A stretch of 64,000 bases of DNA from Macondimonas sp045864775. Its GTDB lineage: Bacteria; Pseudomonadota; Gammaproteobacteria; UBA5335. Shown here one piece after another: positions 16,648 to 25,884 of this stretch (positions are counted from its first letter, which is position 1; each line of letters begins with the position of its first letter). The position numbers were made by a program, and so were the translations under genes. The notes beneath the pieces are model-generated. The model saw only the letters and a list, made by a program, of their open reading frames with translations, did not search any database and was not told the DNA's origin. The DNA lies in contig BTVR01000003.1 of assembly GCA_045864775.1 (NCBI GenBank), positions 1-64,000 of the forward strand, read 5' to 3'.

Positions 16648-17690
16648 GGCATCACCATCCGCGCTTCCAGCGCGCGCATCTGCGTCAGGGAAGCGGACAG
16701 GTCGGGACGCTTGGGATCGATGGGCATCTCGCGCAGGACCCCGAGCTGCTGACGGGCCGCACGCACCGCCGGGTCAGCCTCGTCGAAGAATTGGGTCAGG
16801 CTCCCCAGCGCCCCGTCCAGCTCGGCGCGGAAGGTGGCGGCATCGCGCTGCAGCAACGCGATTCGGGCCGCCTGGAACTGCAGGATGGTCTGCAGGCGTT
16901 GCAGCCGCTCCAACTCCGGAGACGCCAATGCCGCGATCGGCCCCTCGTCGCGGCGGATCTCCACGAGGCGGCGCAGCTGGGTGAGCCACTGCTGCCATAT
17001 CGAGTCGCCAGGATCGGCCGGCGCGTCGCTGCCGCTGGGCGCCCACCGCCCCGGAACGCGATGACGCAAGGGCCATTGCTCGACGCCCGCCGCCAGCGTG
17101 GACAGCTGCAACGAAATCCCGGGCACATCGACCGTGGGCAGCGCGCGCAAATCCGCCATTTCCCGCGCCAGGGTCTCACGCACCGCCAACAGCCGCGGAT
17201 CGCCCAGGGTTTCGAGATTCCGGTCGGCCAGCCAGAGGGCGCGCAGGGCGGCCGCGGCATCACCGCGCAATTGCAAAGCCTCGTTGGCCATCTGCATCAA
17301 ATACATGGCTTCGGCGCGATACCAGGCCGGGCGTCCCTGCCGCAACAGCTCCAGCACGGGGTCGACCTGTTGCGCCGTCGCCTGCGCCTGTTCACGGGTC
17401 GCCCGGAGTTCGGTCTGCAACGCCGTCAGTCGACGTTCCACTTCGGTCGCGGGCATCTGTCCGGCCCGCAGTTCGGCCACGCGCGTGCGCACCTCGTCGA
17501 GTCGATCGCCGAACGCCGCTCGAATGGCGTTGATGTCTTTCACCTGCTCGAACAGCACGACCATCGCCACCACCATCGCCACCAGCAAGAAGGCGCGCAG
17601 CAATCGGATCATGAATCCCAGGATGCGGCGTGATCGGGACACCGGTCGCCCACCGCTGGACGGTGCAACCGGGTAGGCGGATTCAGACAT
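16644..17690 (-). CDS. hemX: HemX-type membrane protein of the haem operon
   Basis: A 348-residue protein with one membrane helix near residues 28-47 (LLRAFLLVAMVVAMVVLFEQ) and a large periplasmic helical domain with a coiled-coil start (DRLDEVRTRVAELRAG). This is the HemX family, often misnamed uroporphyrinogen-III C-methyltransferase although it lacks that enzyme's SAM motifs. It lies between hemD and hemY in the usual order and has a Ser/Pro/Gly-rich cytoplasmic N-terminal tail. The function is not firmly known. Confidence 0.9.
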   Translation of the reverse strand: MSESAYPVAPSSGGRPVSRSRRILGFMIRLLRAFLLVAMVVAMVVLFEQVKDINAIRAAFGDRLDEVRTRVAELRAGQMPATEVERRLTALQTELRATREQAQATAQQVDPVLELLRQGRPAWYRAEAMYLMQMANEALQLRGDAAAALRALWLADRNLETLGDPRLLAVRETLAREMADLRALPTVDVPGISLQLSTLAAGVEQWPLRHRVPGRWAPSGSDAPADPGDSIWQQWLTQLRRLVEIRRDEGPIAALASPELERLQRLQTILQFQAARIALLQRDAATFRAELDGALGSLTQFFDEADPAVRAARQQLGVLREMPIDPKRPDLSASLTQMRALEARMVMP

Positions 17691-17700
17691 TGCGACTTCC

Positions 17701-18510
17701 TTATGTCGACGAAGGCGGGGGCGGAACCGGCGGAGCCACCCGCTGCGCCCACCGCGTCAGTTCGTCCACCAGCCCCGATTCATCCGGCGGAGCCTGGACG
17801 GGCGGTGGGACGAAGGCCATTTTTTCGGCCTGTTTTACCATAGCCTCACTGACCACCACTACTTGCGACGCCCGCAGGACTTGACGCAGCGGACCCTCGG
17901 GAACCAGGGCGAAAAGATTGGCGAGCGCCTCCGGGCTGGTAAACACCAGCAGCTCCGGCACGCACGGCACCGTCAACACGCGCTCGACATCGGCCGCCGG
18001 GATGGCCGGGCGAACGCGCCGGTAAACCCCAGCGTAGGTCACCTGAGCGCCACGCGCCTGCAGGGTATCGCCCAGCAGGGCCCGCCCGGATTCCCCCCGC
18101 ACCACGACCACTCGCTGCCCCGCCACCTGCGCCAGGTCGGGAGCCTGCAACAACGTCTCGCTGCGAAACTCCCGGACCGGCGCCAGATCCGCCGCGCGAC
18201 CGGCGCCGGCAAGCGCTGCGGCGGTCGCCGGCCCGATGGCAGCGATCCGCGCTTGGCTGTGCCGGAGCACAGCGGGGCGCAAAGCGAGAGCGGCATCCAC
18301 GGCATTGGTGCTGGTAAAGATGAGCCAATCGGCGTCCAGCGCGGCATCCAAGGCGAGCGCCGCAGCCTGCGGATCCCGGGCCGGCGCGATGTCGATCAGC
18401 GGGAGACGCACCGGTATGCCACCGCGGGCCTCGATACGCCGACACAGGCCGGCGGCCTGGTGTGCCGGTCGCGTCACCAATACGCGCAGACCCGCGAGCG
18501 GCGCGGTCAT
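17701..18510 (-). CDS. hemD: Uroporphyrinogen-III synthase
   Basis: A 269-residue enzyme that closes and inverts ring D of hydroxymethylbilane to give uroporphyrinogen III. Sequence is loosely conserved in this family; visible hallmarks are VLVTRPAHQAAGLCRRIEA at the start, LIFTSTNAVDAAL, IAAIGPATAAAL and LLVFTSPEALANLF in the second lobe. It overlaps hemC by four bases (ATGA at 18507-18510). A proline-rich tail (VAPPVPPPPSST) extends past the usual C-terminus. It acts in the cytoplasm directly after HemC. Confidence 0.93.
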   Translation of the reverse strand: MTAPLAGLRVLVTRPAHQAAGLCRRIEARGGIPVRLPLIDIAPARDPQAAALALDAALDADWLIFTSTNAVDAALALRPAVLRHSQARIAAIGPATAAALAGAGRAADLAPVREFRSETLLQAPDLAQVAGQRVVVVRGESGRALLGDTLQARGAQVTYAGVYRRVRPAIPAADVERVLTVPCVPELLVFTSPEALANLFALVPEGPLRQVLRASQVVVVSEAMVKQAEKMAFVPPPVQAPPDESGLVDELTRWAQRVAPPVPPPPSST

Positions 18511-19439
18511 GGCTCGGGCGCCGTCCATTCGCGCAGCAGTCGATCGGCGCCGCGGGCGAGCAAGGCCTCGGCCAGCGCTTGGCCCAAGGATGCCGCCGCG
18601 CCGACCGGGCCCTCGATGCGGTCGGCCAGCAAGCGACCGTCCTGCGCGCCCACCAGCGCGTCGAGCACCAGAGACGGACCGTCGATCCGGGCATGCGCCG
18701 CGATGGGTGCCTGACAGCCGCCGTGCAAACCGGCATTGAGCGCCCGCTCCGCTGTGACGCGCTGGCGTGCGCACCGATCGTCGAGCGGCATCAGCCAGGC
18801 CTTCAGGTCCGCATCGTCGGTGCGGCACTCGATGCCGATCACGCCTTGCCCCACCGCCGGCAAGCTGATCTCGGGCGCGAGGCGTTCGCTGATGCGTGCG
18901 GCCAGCCCGAGCCGGTCGAGCCCCGCCGCGGCCAGCACGATGGCATCGAACACGCCGCTGTCGAGCTTCTCGAGGCGTGTGCCGACGTTGCCGCGCAGGA
19001 AGGCGAACCGCAGGTCGGGACGCCGGGCGCGCAACTGACATTGTCGGCGCAGGCTGGAAGTGCCGACGCACGCGCCCGTCGGCAGACCCGCCCAGCCGCC
19101 GGGATGCCGGCTGAGCAGCGCATCGCGGGGATCGGCGCTCTCGAGCAGCGCGGCCAGACACAGGCCTGCGGGCAATTCGGCCGGCACGTCCTTCATCGAA
19201 TGCACCGCGAGATCTGCCGCACCATCCAGCAGCGCCTGTTCCAGCTCCTTGATGAACAAGCCCTTGCCGCCGATCTTGGCCAGGGGCACGTCCAGGATCC
19301 GGTCGCCCTGGGTCTTGATCGGCACGAGCGCGACGTGCCGGGCCGGGTCGAGCGCTCGCAGCCGCGCCGCAACGTGCTCGGCCTGCCACAGCGCCAGCGG
19401 GCTGCGGCGGGTGGCGATGCGCAAGACTCGATCGGACAT
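18507..19439 (-). CDS. hemC: Hydroxymethylbilane synthase (porphobilinogen deaminase)
   Basis: A 310-residue enzyme that joins four porphobilinogens on a dipyrromethane cofactor. Family markers are LRIATRRSPLALWQA at the start, HSMKDVPAELP, CVGTSSLRRQCQL with substrate-binding arginines, RGNVGTRLEKLD, and the cofactor cysteine in GLHGGCQAPIAAHA. It heads hemC-hemD-hemX-hemY and lies 73 bases behind algR, the same order as in Pseudomonas. Confidence 0.96.
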   Translation of the reverse strand: MSDRVLRIATRRSPLALWQAEHVAARLRALDPARHVALVPIKTQGDRILDVPLAKIGGKGLFIKELEQALLDGAADLAVHSMKDVPAELPAGLCLAALLESADPRDALLSRHPGGWAGLPTGACVGTSSLRRQCQLRARRPDLRFAFLRGNVGTRLEKLDSGVFDAIVLAAAGLDRLGLAARISERLAPEISLPAVGQGVIGIECRTDDADLKAWLMPLDDRCARQRVTAERALNAGLHGGCQAPIAAHARIDGPSLVLDALVGAQDGRLLADRIEGPVGAAASLGQALAEALLARGADRLLREWTAPEP

Positions 19440-19512
19440 GCCAGCGTTCCTGATGCGGCGGATAAGGACCCCGCATCGTAGAAGGCCGTCATCCGTACCG
19501 CAACGACCCCCG

Positions 19513-20238
19513 CTAACGCATCCGCAGGGCCCGCCGGATCACGGGCAGGTGGCGCCGGCTCACGGCCACGGGCTCGGTGCAGCCTTGCAGCCACAACCCA
19601 TACCCGAGCCCCTGACGCTGCAGCCGCTGCAGGTAGTGCACGGCCACGAGCGCGTTGCGATGCGCGCGCACGAAACGGCCGGCAAATTCTGCCTCGAGGC
19701 GGCTCAGCGTGTCTTCGATCAGGCATTCGCCCGTGCCGTCCCGAACGGTCACATACTTTTGCTCGGCCCGGAAATACCGCACCTCATCGACGGGGATGAG
19801 ACGCACCACCCCGCCCAGCCGCGCGCGAAGATGGCCGCGGCCCGCAGTGACGGGCGCAGTGGGCCGTCCAGGCGGCATGCCCGCACGATCGGTCACGCGC
19901 GCGAGCGCCTGGACCAGTCGTTCGCGTCGCACGGGCTTGACCAGATAGTCGGATGCCTGCACCTCGAAGGCGTTCACGGCGTGTTCGGCGTAGGCCGTCA
20001 CGAACACGATCGCCGGTGCGTTTGGCTGATCCGCCAACTCTCCTGCGATCGCCAGGCCATCCCGCCCCGGCATGCGGATGTCCAGCAACACGACATCCAC
20101 GGTCTCGCGCCGGCACACGGCCAGTGCCGCTGCGCTGTCACCCGCTTCACCCACCACCCGATGCTCGGGCAACTCGCCGATCAGCTGGCGCAACCGCAGG
20201 CGGGCAGGCGCTTCGTCGTCCACGATCAGGATGTTCAT
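19513..20238 (-). CDS. algR: LytTR-type response regulator (AlgR-like)
   Basis: A 241-residue two-component regulator. The receiver domain has acidic pocket D7-D8, phosphoacceptor D53 (VVLLDIRMPG), the threonine in FVTAYA and the lysine in DYLVKP. The C-terminal LytTR DNA-binding domain (~140-241) includes VRYFRAEQKYVTVRDG and FVRAHRNALVAV. AlgR controls alginate, twitching and virulence in Pseudomonas; the regulon here is unknown. Its start overlaps the sensor stop as ATGA, and hemC follows. Confidence 0.92.
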   Translation of the reverse strand: MNILIVDDEAPARLRLRQLIGELPEHRVVGEAGDSAAALAVCRRETVDVVLLDIRMPGRDGLAIAGELADQPNAPAIVFVTAYAEHAVNAFEVQASDYLVKPVRRERLVQALARVTDRAGMPPGRPTAPVTAGRGHLRARLGGVVRLIPVDEVRYFRAEQKYVTVRDGTGECLIEDTLSRLEAEFAGRFVRAHRNALVAVHYLQRLQRQGLGYGLWLQGCTEPVAVSRRHLPVIRRALRMR

Positions 20239-21323
20239 CGATCGACCGCCTGCCATTGGGGCGCGCGCGTCCGGACCGGAAACACGAGAACGACTTCAAA
20301 GGTCGTGGCGTCTTGGCGGACCTGACAGCGCGCGTCCTCGCCGAAGCAGAGCGACCATCGCTGCTGAATGTTCGCCAGCGCCAGACCCCGCCGCTTTGCG
20401 GATGAACCACCGTGGGGATTGCTCATCGTCAGCGTGATCCTGCCGCCCTCATGCGCGCCCCGCAGACGGATGGTGCCTCCGCCTGGGCAGGTCTCGATGC
20501 CGTGATAGATGGCGTTTTCGATGAGGGGCTGCAGGCTCAGCGCGGGCAGCAAGCTGTCGCCTGGCACATTGCCGAGATCCCACTCCACGCGCAGCCGCGC
20601 GCCGAGCCGCAGCGCTTCGAGGGCGACGTACTGCCGGCACAGCGCCAACTCGTCGGCGAGCGTGACGAAACGCCCAGGCCGTTCCAGGCTGGCGCGAAAA
20701 AGGTCGGCGAGGTCTTCCAGCGCCGTCTCCGCAACGCTCGGCCGGCTGCGGACCAGTGCCGTGATGGTATTCAGGGTATTGAACAGGAAATGGGGTCGGA
20801 TGCGCGCCTGGAGGACGTCGATCCGCCAGATCAGTTCGTCGCGCAGCCGCTGGGTCAGGGCGTGCTGGACATAGAGATGGCGCAGCGCGACCGCGACCAC
20901 CAAGACGGCGACGAGCGCCGGCTGCACAACGGCCTGCCAGGGGCGGTCCGACACGAATCGGGCATCGCCCAACCATTGCTGTCCCGCCCACGCGGCCGCC
21001 ACGGCCAGTCCGCCGGCGATGAGGAGCATGGCGGCGCTGGCCAGCGGCAGCGGCCACTGCGCCAGCCGCGCCCGCAGCATGCACAAAAGGGCGCAGCCGG
21101 GGAGCGCTACCGCCTGCGCAAACAGCGAAACCCGACTCAGTTGCACCCAGAAATCGGCCGGCGACATCACCATCGTCAGGACCAGGGCGAGGATCTGGGC
21201 GCTCAGTACCACCCCCAGCAGCACGCGCATGTCGCACAGGTCGGGCAGAAAAAACGCATCCCGCGCCGCAGACGGACCGGCCCGATCACGCGTCAGCAAA
21301 GCGGATGTGTCTGTGTCTGGCAT
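20235..21323 (-). CDS. LytS/AlgZ(FimS)-type sensor histidine kinase
   Basis: A 362-residue sensor with several hydrophobic helices in its first ~150 residues and a His_kinase domain of the LytS/YehU class. The phosphoacceptor lies in IRPHFLFNTLNTITALV, and an N-box is visible in QPLIENAIYHGIE. A classical G-box is weak, as is normal in this family. It pairs with the downstream AlgR-like regulator, with which it overlaps by four bases. It is divergent from argH with a 99-bp intergenic region, as in Pseudomonas fimS. The start at 21323 is the best-supported but not the only in-frame ATG. Confidence 0.88.
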   Translation of the reverse strand: MPDTDTSALLTRDRAGPSAARDAFFLPDLCDMRVLLGVVLSAQILALVLTMVMSPADFWVQLSRVSLFAQAVALPGCALLCMLRARLAQWPLPLASAAMLLIAGGLAVAAAWAGQQWLGDARFVSDRPWQAVVQPALVAVLVVAVALRHLYVQHALTQRLRDELIWRIDVLQARIRPHFLFNTLNTITALVRSRPSVAETALEDLADLFRASLERPGRFVTLADELALCRQYVALEALRLGARLRVEWDLGNVPGDSLLPALSLQPLIENAIYHGIETCPGGGTIRLRGAHEGGRITLTMSNPHGGSSAKRRGLALANIQQRWSLCFGEDARCQVRQDATTFEVVLVFPVRTRAPQWQAVDR

Positions 21324-21344
21324 GATGGGAGCGATGCAGCCCGA

Positions 21345-21350
21345 TATAAT
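21345..21350 (+). promoter_or_regulatory. Candidate -10 box for argH
   Basis: A perfect TATAAT lies 73 bases before the argH start codon in the divergent fimS-argH region. No good -35 box sits at 16-18 bp upstream, so the promoter may need an activator or the match may be fortuitous. Confidence 0.35.
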
Positions 21351-21422
21351 CGGTTGTATCGGCAGCCGGGTCGCGGCGTTGACACCTGCGGCCGACCAAC
21401 CCGCCCTTTCCTTGGAGCCCGC

Positions 21423-22820
21423 ATGAGTGGTTCGCAATCTCCCGCCAAGCCCTGGGGCGGCCGTTTTTCCGAAGGCACCGACGCCTTCGTGGAAGCCTTC
21501 ACCGCTTCGGTGGGTTTCGACCAAAGGCTCTATCGTCAGGACATCGCCGGCTCCATCGTACATGCCCGCATGCTGGCCCGCATCGGCGTGCTGACGGAGG
21601 CCGAATGCACGCAGATCGTCACCGGGCTCGAGGACATCCGCGCGGAGATCGAAGCCGGCCGTTTCGAGTGGTCGGTGGCGCTCGAAGACGTGCACATGAA
21701 CATCGAGGCCCGCCTCGTGGCCCGCATCGGCGAGGCCGGCAAGAAGCTGCATACCGGCCGCTCGCGCAACGATCAGGTCGCCACCGATATCCGGCTGTAC
21801 CTGCGCGAGGCGATCGACGCCCTCACCGCCGAGCTGGATCGCCTGCAGGTGGGCCTGCTCGATCTGGCCGAGCGCGAGGCCGAGACCGTGATGCCCGGCT
21901 TCACGCACCTGCAGGTCGCCCAGCCCGTCACCTTCGGTCATCACATGATGGCCTGGCACGCCATGCTGGCCCGCGATCGCGAGCGGCTGGCCGATTGCCG
22001 CCGGCGCGTGAACGTGCTGCCGCTCGGGTCGGCCGCGCTGGCCGGCACGGTCTACCCGCTGGATCGCCACTTCGTCGCCGAACAACTGGGTTTTGACGCG
22101 GTGAGCGAGAATTCGCTGGACGCCGTGAGCGATCGGGATTTCGCGATCGAGTTCACGGCTGCCGCCAGCCTGATCCTCATGCACCTGTCGCGCTGCTCCG
22201 AGGAGCTGGTGCTGTGGTCGAGCGCGCAGTTCGATTTCATCGAGCTGCCCGACCGCTTCTGCACCGGCTCCTCGATCATGCCGCAGAAGAAAAACCCCGA
22301 CGTGCCGGAGCTGGTGCGTGGCAAGACCGGACGCGTCTACGGCCACCTGATGGCGCTGCTCACCCTGATGAAGGCCCAGCCGCTGGCCTACAACAAGGAC
22401 AATCAGGAAGACAAGGAACCGCTGTTCGACACCATCGACACCCTGGCCGGCTGCCTGCGCGCCTTCGCCGACATGGTGCCGGCGATCGCAGTCAAGCGCG
22501 AGAAATGCCGGGAAAGCGCGCGGCAGGGCTTTGCCACCGCAACCGATCTGGCCGATTATCTGGTGCGCAAGGGAGTCGCCTTTCGCGATGCCCACGAGAT
22601 CGTCGGCAAGGCCGTGGCGCTGGGGGTGCGCGAAGGCCGCGACCTGTCGGCGCTCAACCTCGCGCAGCTGCAGTCTTTCAGCCCGCTGATCGGGGCCGAT
22701 GTCTACGAGGTGCTGACGCTGGAGGGATCGGTCGCTGCCCGCCGCGTCCATGGCGGGACCGCGCCGGAGCAGGTCCGGGCTGCCATCGCGCGGGCCCGAG
22801 CGGCAAGACAGGGTTCATGA
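21423..22820 (+). CDS. argH: Argininosuccinate lyase
   Basis: A 465-residue cytoplasmic enzyme that splits argininosuccinate into arginine and fumarate, the last step of arginine synthesis. Family markers are KPWGGRFSEGTDAFVEAF near the start, HTGRSRNDQVATD, the fumarase-superfamily signature GSSIMPQKKNPD with the catalytic serine, and YNKDNQEDKEPLFD. The length is typical. It is transcribed away from the sensor kinase gene and is followed after 38 bases by an outer-membrane protein gene. Confidence 0.97.
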   Translation: MSGSQSPAKPWGGRFSEGTDAFVEAFTASVGFDQRLYRQDIAGSIVHARMLARIGVLTEAECTQIVTGLEDIRAEIEAGRFEWSVALEDVHMNIEARLVARIGEAGKKLHTGRSRNDQVATDIRLYLREAIDALTAELDRLQVGLLDLAEREAETVMPGFTHLQVAQPVTFGHHMMAWHAMLARDRERLADCRRRVNVLPLGSAALAGTVYPLDRHFVAEQLGFDAVSENSLDAVSDRDFAIEFTAAASLILMHLSRCSEELVLWSSAQFDFIELPDRFCTGSSIMPQKKNPDVPELVRGKTGRVYGHLMALLTLMKAQPLAYNKDNQEDKEPLFDTIDTLAGCLRAFADMVPAIAVKREKCRESARQGFATATDLADYLVRKGVAFRDAHEIVGKAVALGVREGRDLSALNLAQLQSFSPLIGADVYEVLTLEGSVAARRVHGGTAPEQVRAAIARARAARQGS

Positions 22821-22858
22821 CGGGATAGGCGAGACGTTCTTTCTTTCTGGGGGACTTC

Positions 22859-23440
22859 ATGAAGCAAAAACGATGGATGGGCGCGGCGCTGCTGCTTACG
22901 ACCGGCCTGGCCCAGGCGCAGCCGATCGGCTACGACTACGTCGATCTCGGCTACCGCATGCTCGATCGCAGCGACGCCGACACCCTCGACGACGAATTCG
23001 ACGGGCCAGCGCTGCGCTTCTCGCTCGGCATCACCGAGAACTTCTATGGCGTGGTTGAAAACGCCTATCTGGAAGCCGACGGCGCCGATGTCGATTTTTC
23101 CGATCTGGTGATCGGCGGCGGCTACCGTCAATCGGTGGCCGAAGACACCGATTTCTTCGCCGAAGGCGCCTGGGTGCGCCGCGACGCCGATACCCCCAAT
23201 CGCTTCGAGGACGGCGAGGACGACGGTTTCCGCGTGGGGGCCGGCGTACGCTACATGGCGCAGGAGATGCTGGAACTCAACATCGCCGCGCTCTACCAGG
23301 CGGGTCTGTTCGATGACGACGAGGCAACCCTCCGCGCGGGCGCCGTCTGGTCCGTGTACGGGCCGATGGGCCTGCAAGCCGGGGCCAGTGTCAGTGCCGA
23401 TGCGGCCTTGTACGACTTGGGACTGCGCGTCGCCTTCTGA
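22859..23440 (+). CDS. Small outer-membrane beta-barrel protein (YfaZ-like)
   Basis: A 193-residue exported protein. The signal peptide (KQKRWMGAALLLTTGLAQA) is probably cleaved after AQA. The mature part is acidic and made of alternating strands (YDYVDLGYRMLDRSD, VENAYLEADGADVDFS, GFRVGAGVRYMAQ) and ends with LGLRVAF, whose terminal phenylalanine fits the BAM recognition signal. The pattern resembles YfaZ and OmpA-like eight-stranded barrels. A Shine-Dalgarno GGGGG lies before the start. The function is unknown. Confidence 0.75.
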   Translation: MKQKRWMGAALLLTTGLAQAQPIGYDYVDLGYRMLDRSDADTLDDEFDGPALRFSLGITENFYGVVENAYLEADGADVDFSDLVIGGGYRQSVAEDTDFFAEGAWVRRDADTPNRFEDGEDDGFRVGAGVRYMAQEMLELNIAALYQAGLFDDDEATLRAGAVWSVYGPMGLQAGASVSADAALYDLGLRVAF

Positions 23441-23495
23441 TGGCGCAGCGCGAGATCGCGTCCGTCATACCCGCGCCAGCCCAGGTCTCCTGCAC

Positions 23496-24812
23496 TCAGC
23501 GCACGCGCAGCCGCAAGCGCGCATAGAAAAAACCGTCGGCGTCATCCTCGCCCGGCATGATGTGGCGCCCGGCGCCGGCGGGATGACCCCAGGCGACGTC
23601 CAACACGTCGGCGGCCGCTTCGGGATGCCTCGCCATGAAGGGTGCGAGCACCGCCTCGTTTTCGGCGCGCAGCATCGAGCAGGTGGCATACAGCAGCACG
23701 CCGCCGGGCGCGAGCAATCCCCAGGCGACTTCGAGCAATTCCGTCTGACGCGCGGCCAGCGCCGCGATGTCGGTCTCGCGGCGCAGCAGCTTGATGTCCG
23801 GGTGGCGCCGGATCACGCCCGTCGCCGAGCACGGCGCATCGAGCAGGATGCGGTCGAACGGTCGGCCGTCGTGCCATTGGCCGGGCTGGGCGAGATCGGC
23901 GCACCGGGTCTCGGCGGCGAGCCCGAGCCGTTCCAGCGTCTCGCGGACCCGCCCGAGCCGGACGGCATCCACATCCAGCGCCACGAGATCGAGCCCGGCC
24001 GTGCGCTCCAGCAGATGCGCCGTCTTTCCCCCTGGCGCCGCGCAGGCGTCGAGCACCCGCATCCCGGGCGCGGCATCGAGTAGCGGCGCCGCGAGCTGGG
24101 CCGCGCCATCCTGCACGCTGACCCAGCCTTGCGCGAAGCCGGGCAGCCGATCGACCGCAACCGGATGGTCGAGTATCAAACCGGCATCGGTGTGAGGCGC
24201 AGGCCGACTGGAAAGCCCCTGCGCCTGCAGCAGCTCGGCATAGGCCGCACGGTCCATGTGGCGCGCGTTCACGCGCAGCGTCATCGGCGCCTGCCGGTTG
24301 TTTGCCGCAAGGATAGCCTCCCAGCGCTCCGGCCAGTCGCGCCGAAGCTGCGCGATGAGCCAGGCCGGATGGGCGTAGCGCGCCTCTGGAGCGGACATCC
24401 GCTCGGGATCGAGCAAGGCGGGTTCGCGCAGCACCTTGCGCAGCACGCCGTTGACGAGTCCCCGCCCCCAGTCCTTGCCGAGCAGCCGGCAGGCACCGAC
24501 GGTCGCGTGCACGGCGGCATGCGACGGCAGGCCAAGCGCATCGATCTGATGCAGCCCCACCCACAGCAGCGCCTCGAGATCGCCATCGCGCGCTTTCAAT
24601 GGCCGGGGCATGAGCTGCGCCAGCACGGCGCGATAGCGCGGGGCGAAGCGCAGACTGCCATAGCAGAGCTGCTGCAGCAGACCGCGGTCGGCCGGCGCCA
24701 CAGCAGCCAAGACAGGTGGCAGCACAGCGGTCAAAGAGACGCCGCGGTTCGCCACGGCTGCCACGACCTTGGCCGCCTCGGCGCGCAGCCGCGCCCCCGC
24801 TTCAGCGTTCAA
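23496..24812 (-). CDS. rsmB: 16S rRNA m5C967 methyltransferase
   Basis: A 438-residue RNA methyltransferase. An N-terminal NusB-like domain (~1-145, with QQLCYGSLRFAPRYRAVL) precedes a Rossmann methyltransferase. SAM motif I is VLDACAAPGGKTAHLLE, and the two catalytic cysteines lie in LLDAPCSATG and YATCSMLRAENE, the order expected of RsmB. The start is inferred as TTG at 24812, overlapping the fmt tail by 11 bases, because no in-frame ATG fits; longer starts would extend far into fmt. It is the last gene of def-fmt-rsmB. Confidence 0.92.
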   Translation of the reverse strand: MNAEAGARLRAEAAKVVAAVANRGVSLTAVLPPVLAAVAPADRGLLQQLCYGSLRFAPRYRAVLAQLMPRPLKARDGDLEALLWVGLHQIDALGLPSHAAVHATVGACRLLGKDWGRGLVNGVLRKVLREPALLDPERMSAPEARYAHPAWLIAQLRRDWPERWEAILAANNRQAPMTLRVNARHMDRAAYAELLQAQGLSSRPAPHTDAGLILDHPVAVDRLPGFAQGWVSVQDGAAQLAAPLLDAAPGMRVLDACAAPGGKTAHLLERTAGLDLVALDVDAVRLGRVRETLERLGLAAETRCADLAQPGQWHDGRPFDRILLDAPCSATGVIRRHPDIKLLRRETDIAALAARQTELLEVAWGLLAPGGVLLYATCSMLRAENEAVLAPFMARHPEAAADVLDVAWGHPAGAGRHIMPGEDDADGFFYARLRLRVR

Positions 24813-25734
24813 GACAGACCCCTTGCAGCGTCCGTCCGCGGGCCAGTTCGACCGCCGGCAGCGGACGTCCGCCCGGCAGCTGTGCCTGCTCCAGCCACAG
24901 GCAACCCTCACCGGTCGCTACGGCGACGCCGTCCCGATCCGCCTGCACGATGGTTCCCGGCGCGGCGATCGGCGAACGGTCCGGCTCCGGCCGAGCGCGC
25001 CAGATGCGCATCACCTGATCCCCGAGCCGAGTCTGGGCAACCGGCCAGGGGTTGAAGGCGCGAATCTGCCGATCGATCGCGAGCGCGCTCTGATGCCAGT
25101 CGATCCAGGCCTCCGCCTTGTCGAGCTTGGCGGCATACGTCACGCCTGCCGCCGGCTGTGGCTCGGGGACCAACCGGGCCTCGGCCAGGGCCGGCAGCGC
25201 CTGCGTGATCACCTCGGCAGCCAGCTGGGCCAGCCGGTCGTGCAGCTCGCCGGCGGTTTCGTGCGGCTCGATGGGGCATGCCCGGCGCATCAGCATCGCC
25301 CCGGTATCGAGTCCCGCTTCCATCTGCATCAGGGTGATGCCGGTTTCCGCATCCCCGGCCAGGATGGCCCGCTGGATCGGCGCGGCGCCTCGCCAGCGCG
25401 GCAGGAGCGAGGCGTGCAGATTGACGCAGCCGAGCCGGGGCAGGTCGAGTACCGCCTGCGGCAGCAAGAGGCCATAGGCGATCACCACCATCAACTCAGG
25501 GCCAAGCGCCGAGAGCGTCGCCTGCGCGGCGGGATCGCGCAGCGTCGCGGGCTGAAACACCGCAAGCCCATGCTCACCGGCCAGGATCTTCACCGGTGAG
25601 GCTTGCAATTGGCGTCCCCGCCCGGCGGGACGGTCCGGCTGTGTGTAGACGCCGACCAGATCATGGCCGCTGGCAAGCAGAGCCTCGAGCGTGGGTACGG
25701 CGAACCGGGGGGTGCCGGCGAAAACGATGCGCAT
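24802..25734 (-). CDS. fmt: Methionyl-tRNA formyltransferase
   Basis: A 310-residue enzyme that formylates initiator Met-tRNA using 10-formyltetrahydrofolate. The N-terminus is MRIVFAGTPRFAVPTLEAL; the catalytic region includes NLHASLLPRWRGAAPIQRAI with the Asn-His pair, and TGITLMQMEAGLDTGAM with the aspartate. A C-terminal OB-like domain begins near residue 210. It lies 150 bases behind def on the same strand; that gap holds GC-rich inverted repeats but no clear terminator. Confidence 0.96.
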   Translation of the reverse strand: MRIVFAGTPRFAVPTLEALLASGHDLVGVYTQPDRPAGRGRQLQASPVKILAGEHGLAVFQPATLRDPAAQATLSALGPELMVVIAYGLLLPQAVLDLPRLGCVNLHASLLPRWRGAAPIQRAILAGDAETGITLMQMEAGLDTGAMLMRRACPIEPHETAGELHDRLAQLAAEVITQALPALAEARLVPEPQPAAGVTYAAKLDKAEAWIDWHQSALAIDRQIRAFNPWPVAQTRLGDQVMRIWRARPEPDRSPIAAPGTIVQADRDGVAVATGEGCLWLEQAQLPGGRPLPAVELARGRTLQGVCLER

Positions 25735-25884
25735 GGGTGTTCCGTTCAGGGAGGAGAACCACTGGTCGGATGCCGGCCTCGTCGCTGGGCCGCACTTCGC
25801 GGTGGAATCCGTGGTGAGCAATGAAAGTCGGCCCCGTCGGGCCGCCGAGGCTGCGCCGGGAAACAGGATCGGGACGGTGTCGGT

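Noticed and set aside
20235..22751. A long minus-strand frame that would fuse the sensor kinase to sequence antisense to argH
   Set aside because: The kinase homology begins only at 21323, and the upstream part is antisense to a well-conserved argH.
25735..25884. GC-rich inverted repeat between def and fmt as a terminator
   Set aside because: Weak stem and no T tract; def-fmt-rsmB is a conserved operon.
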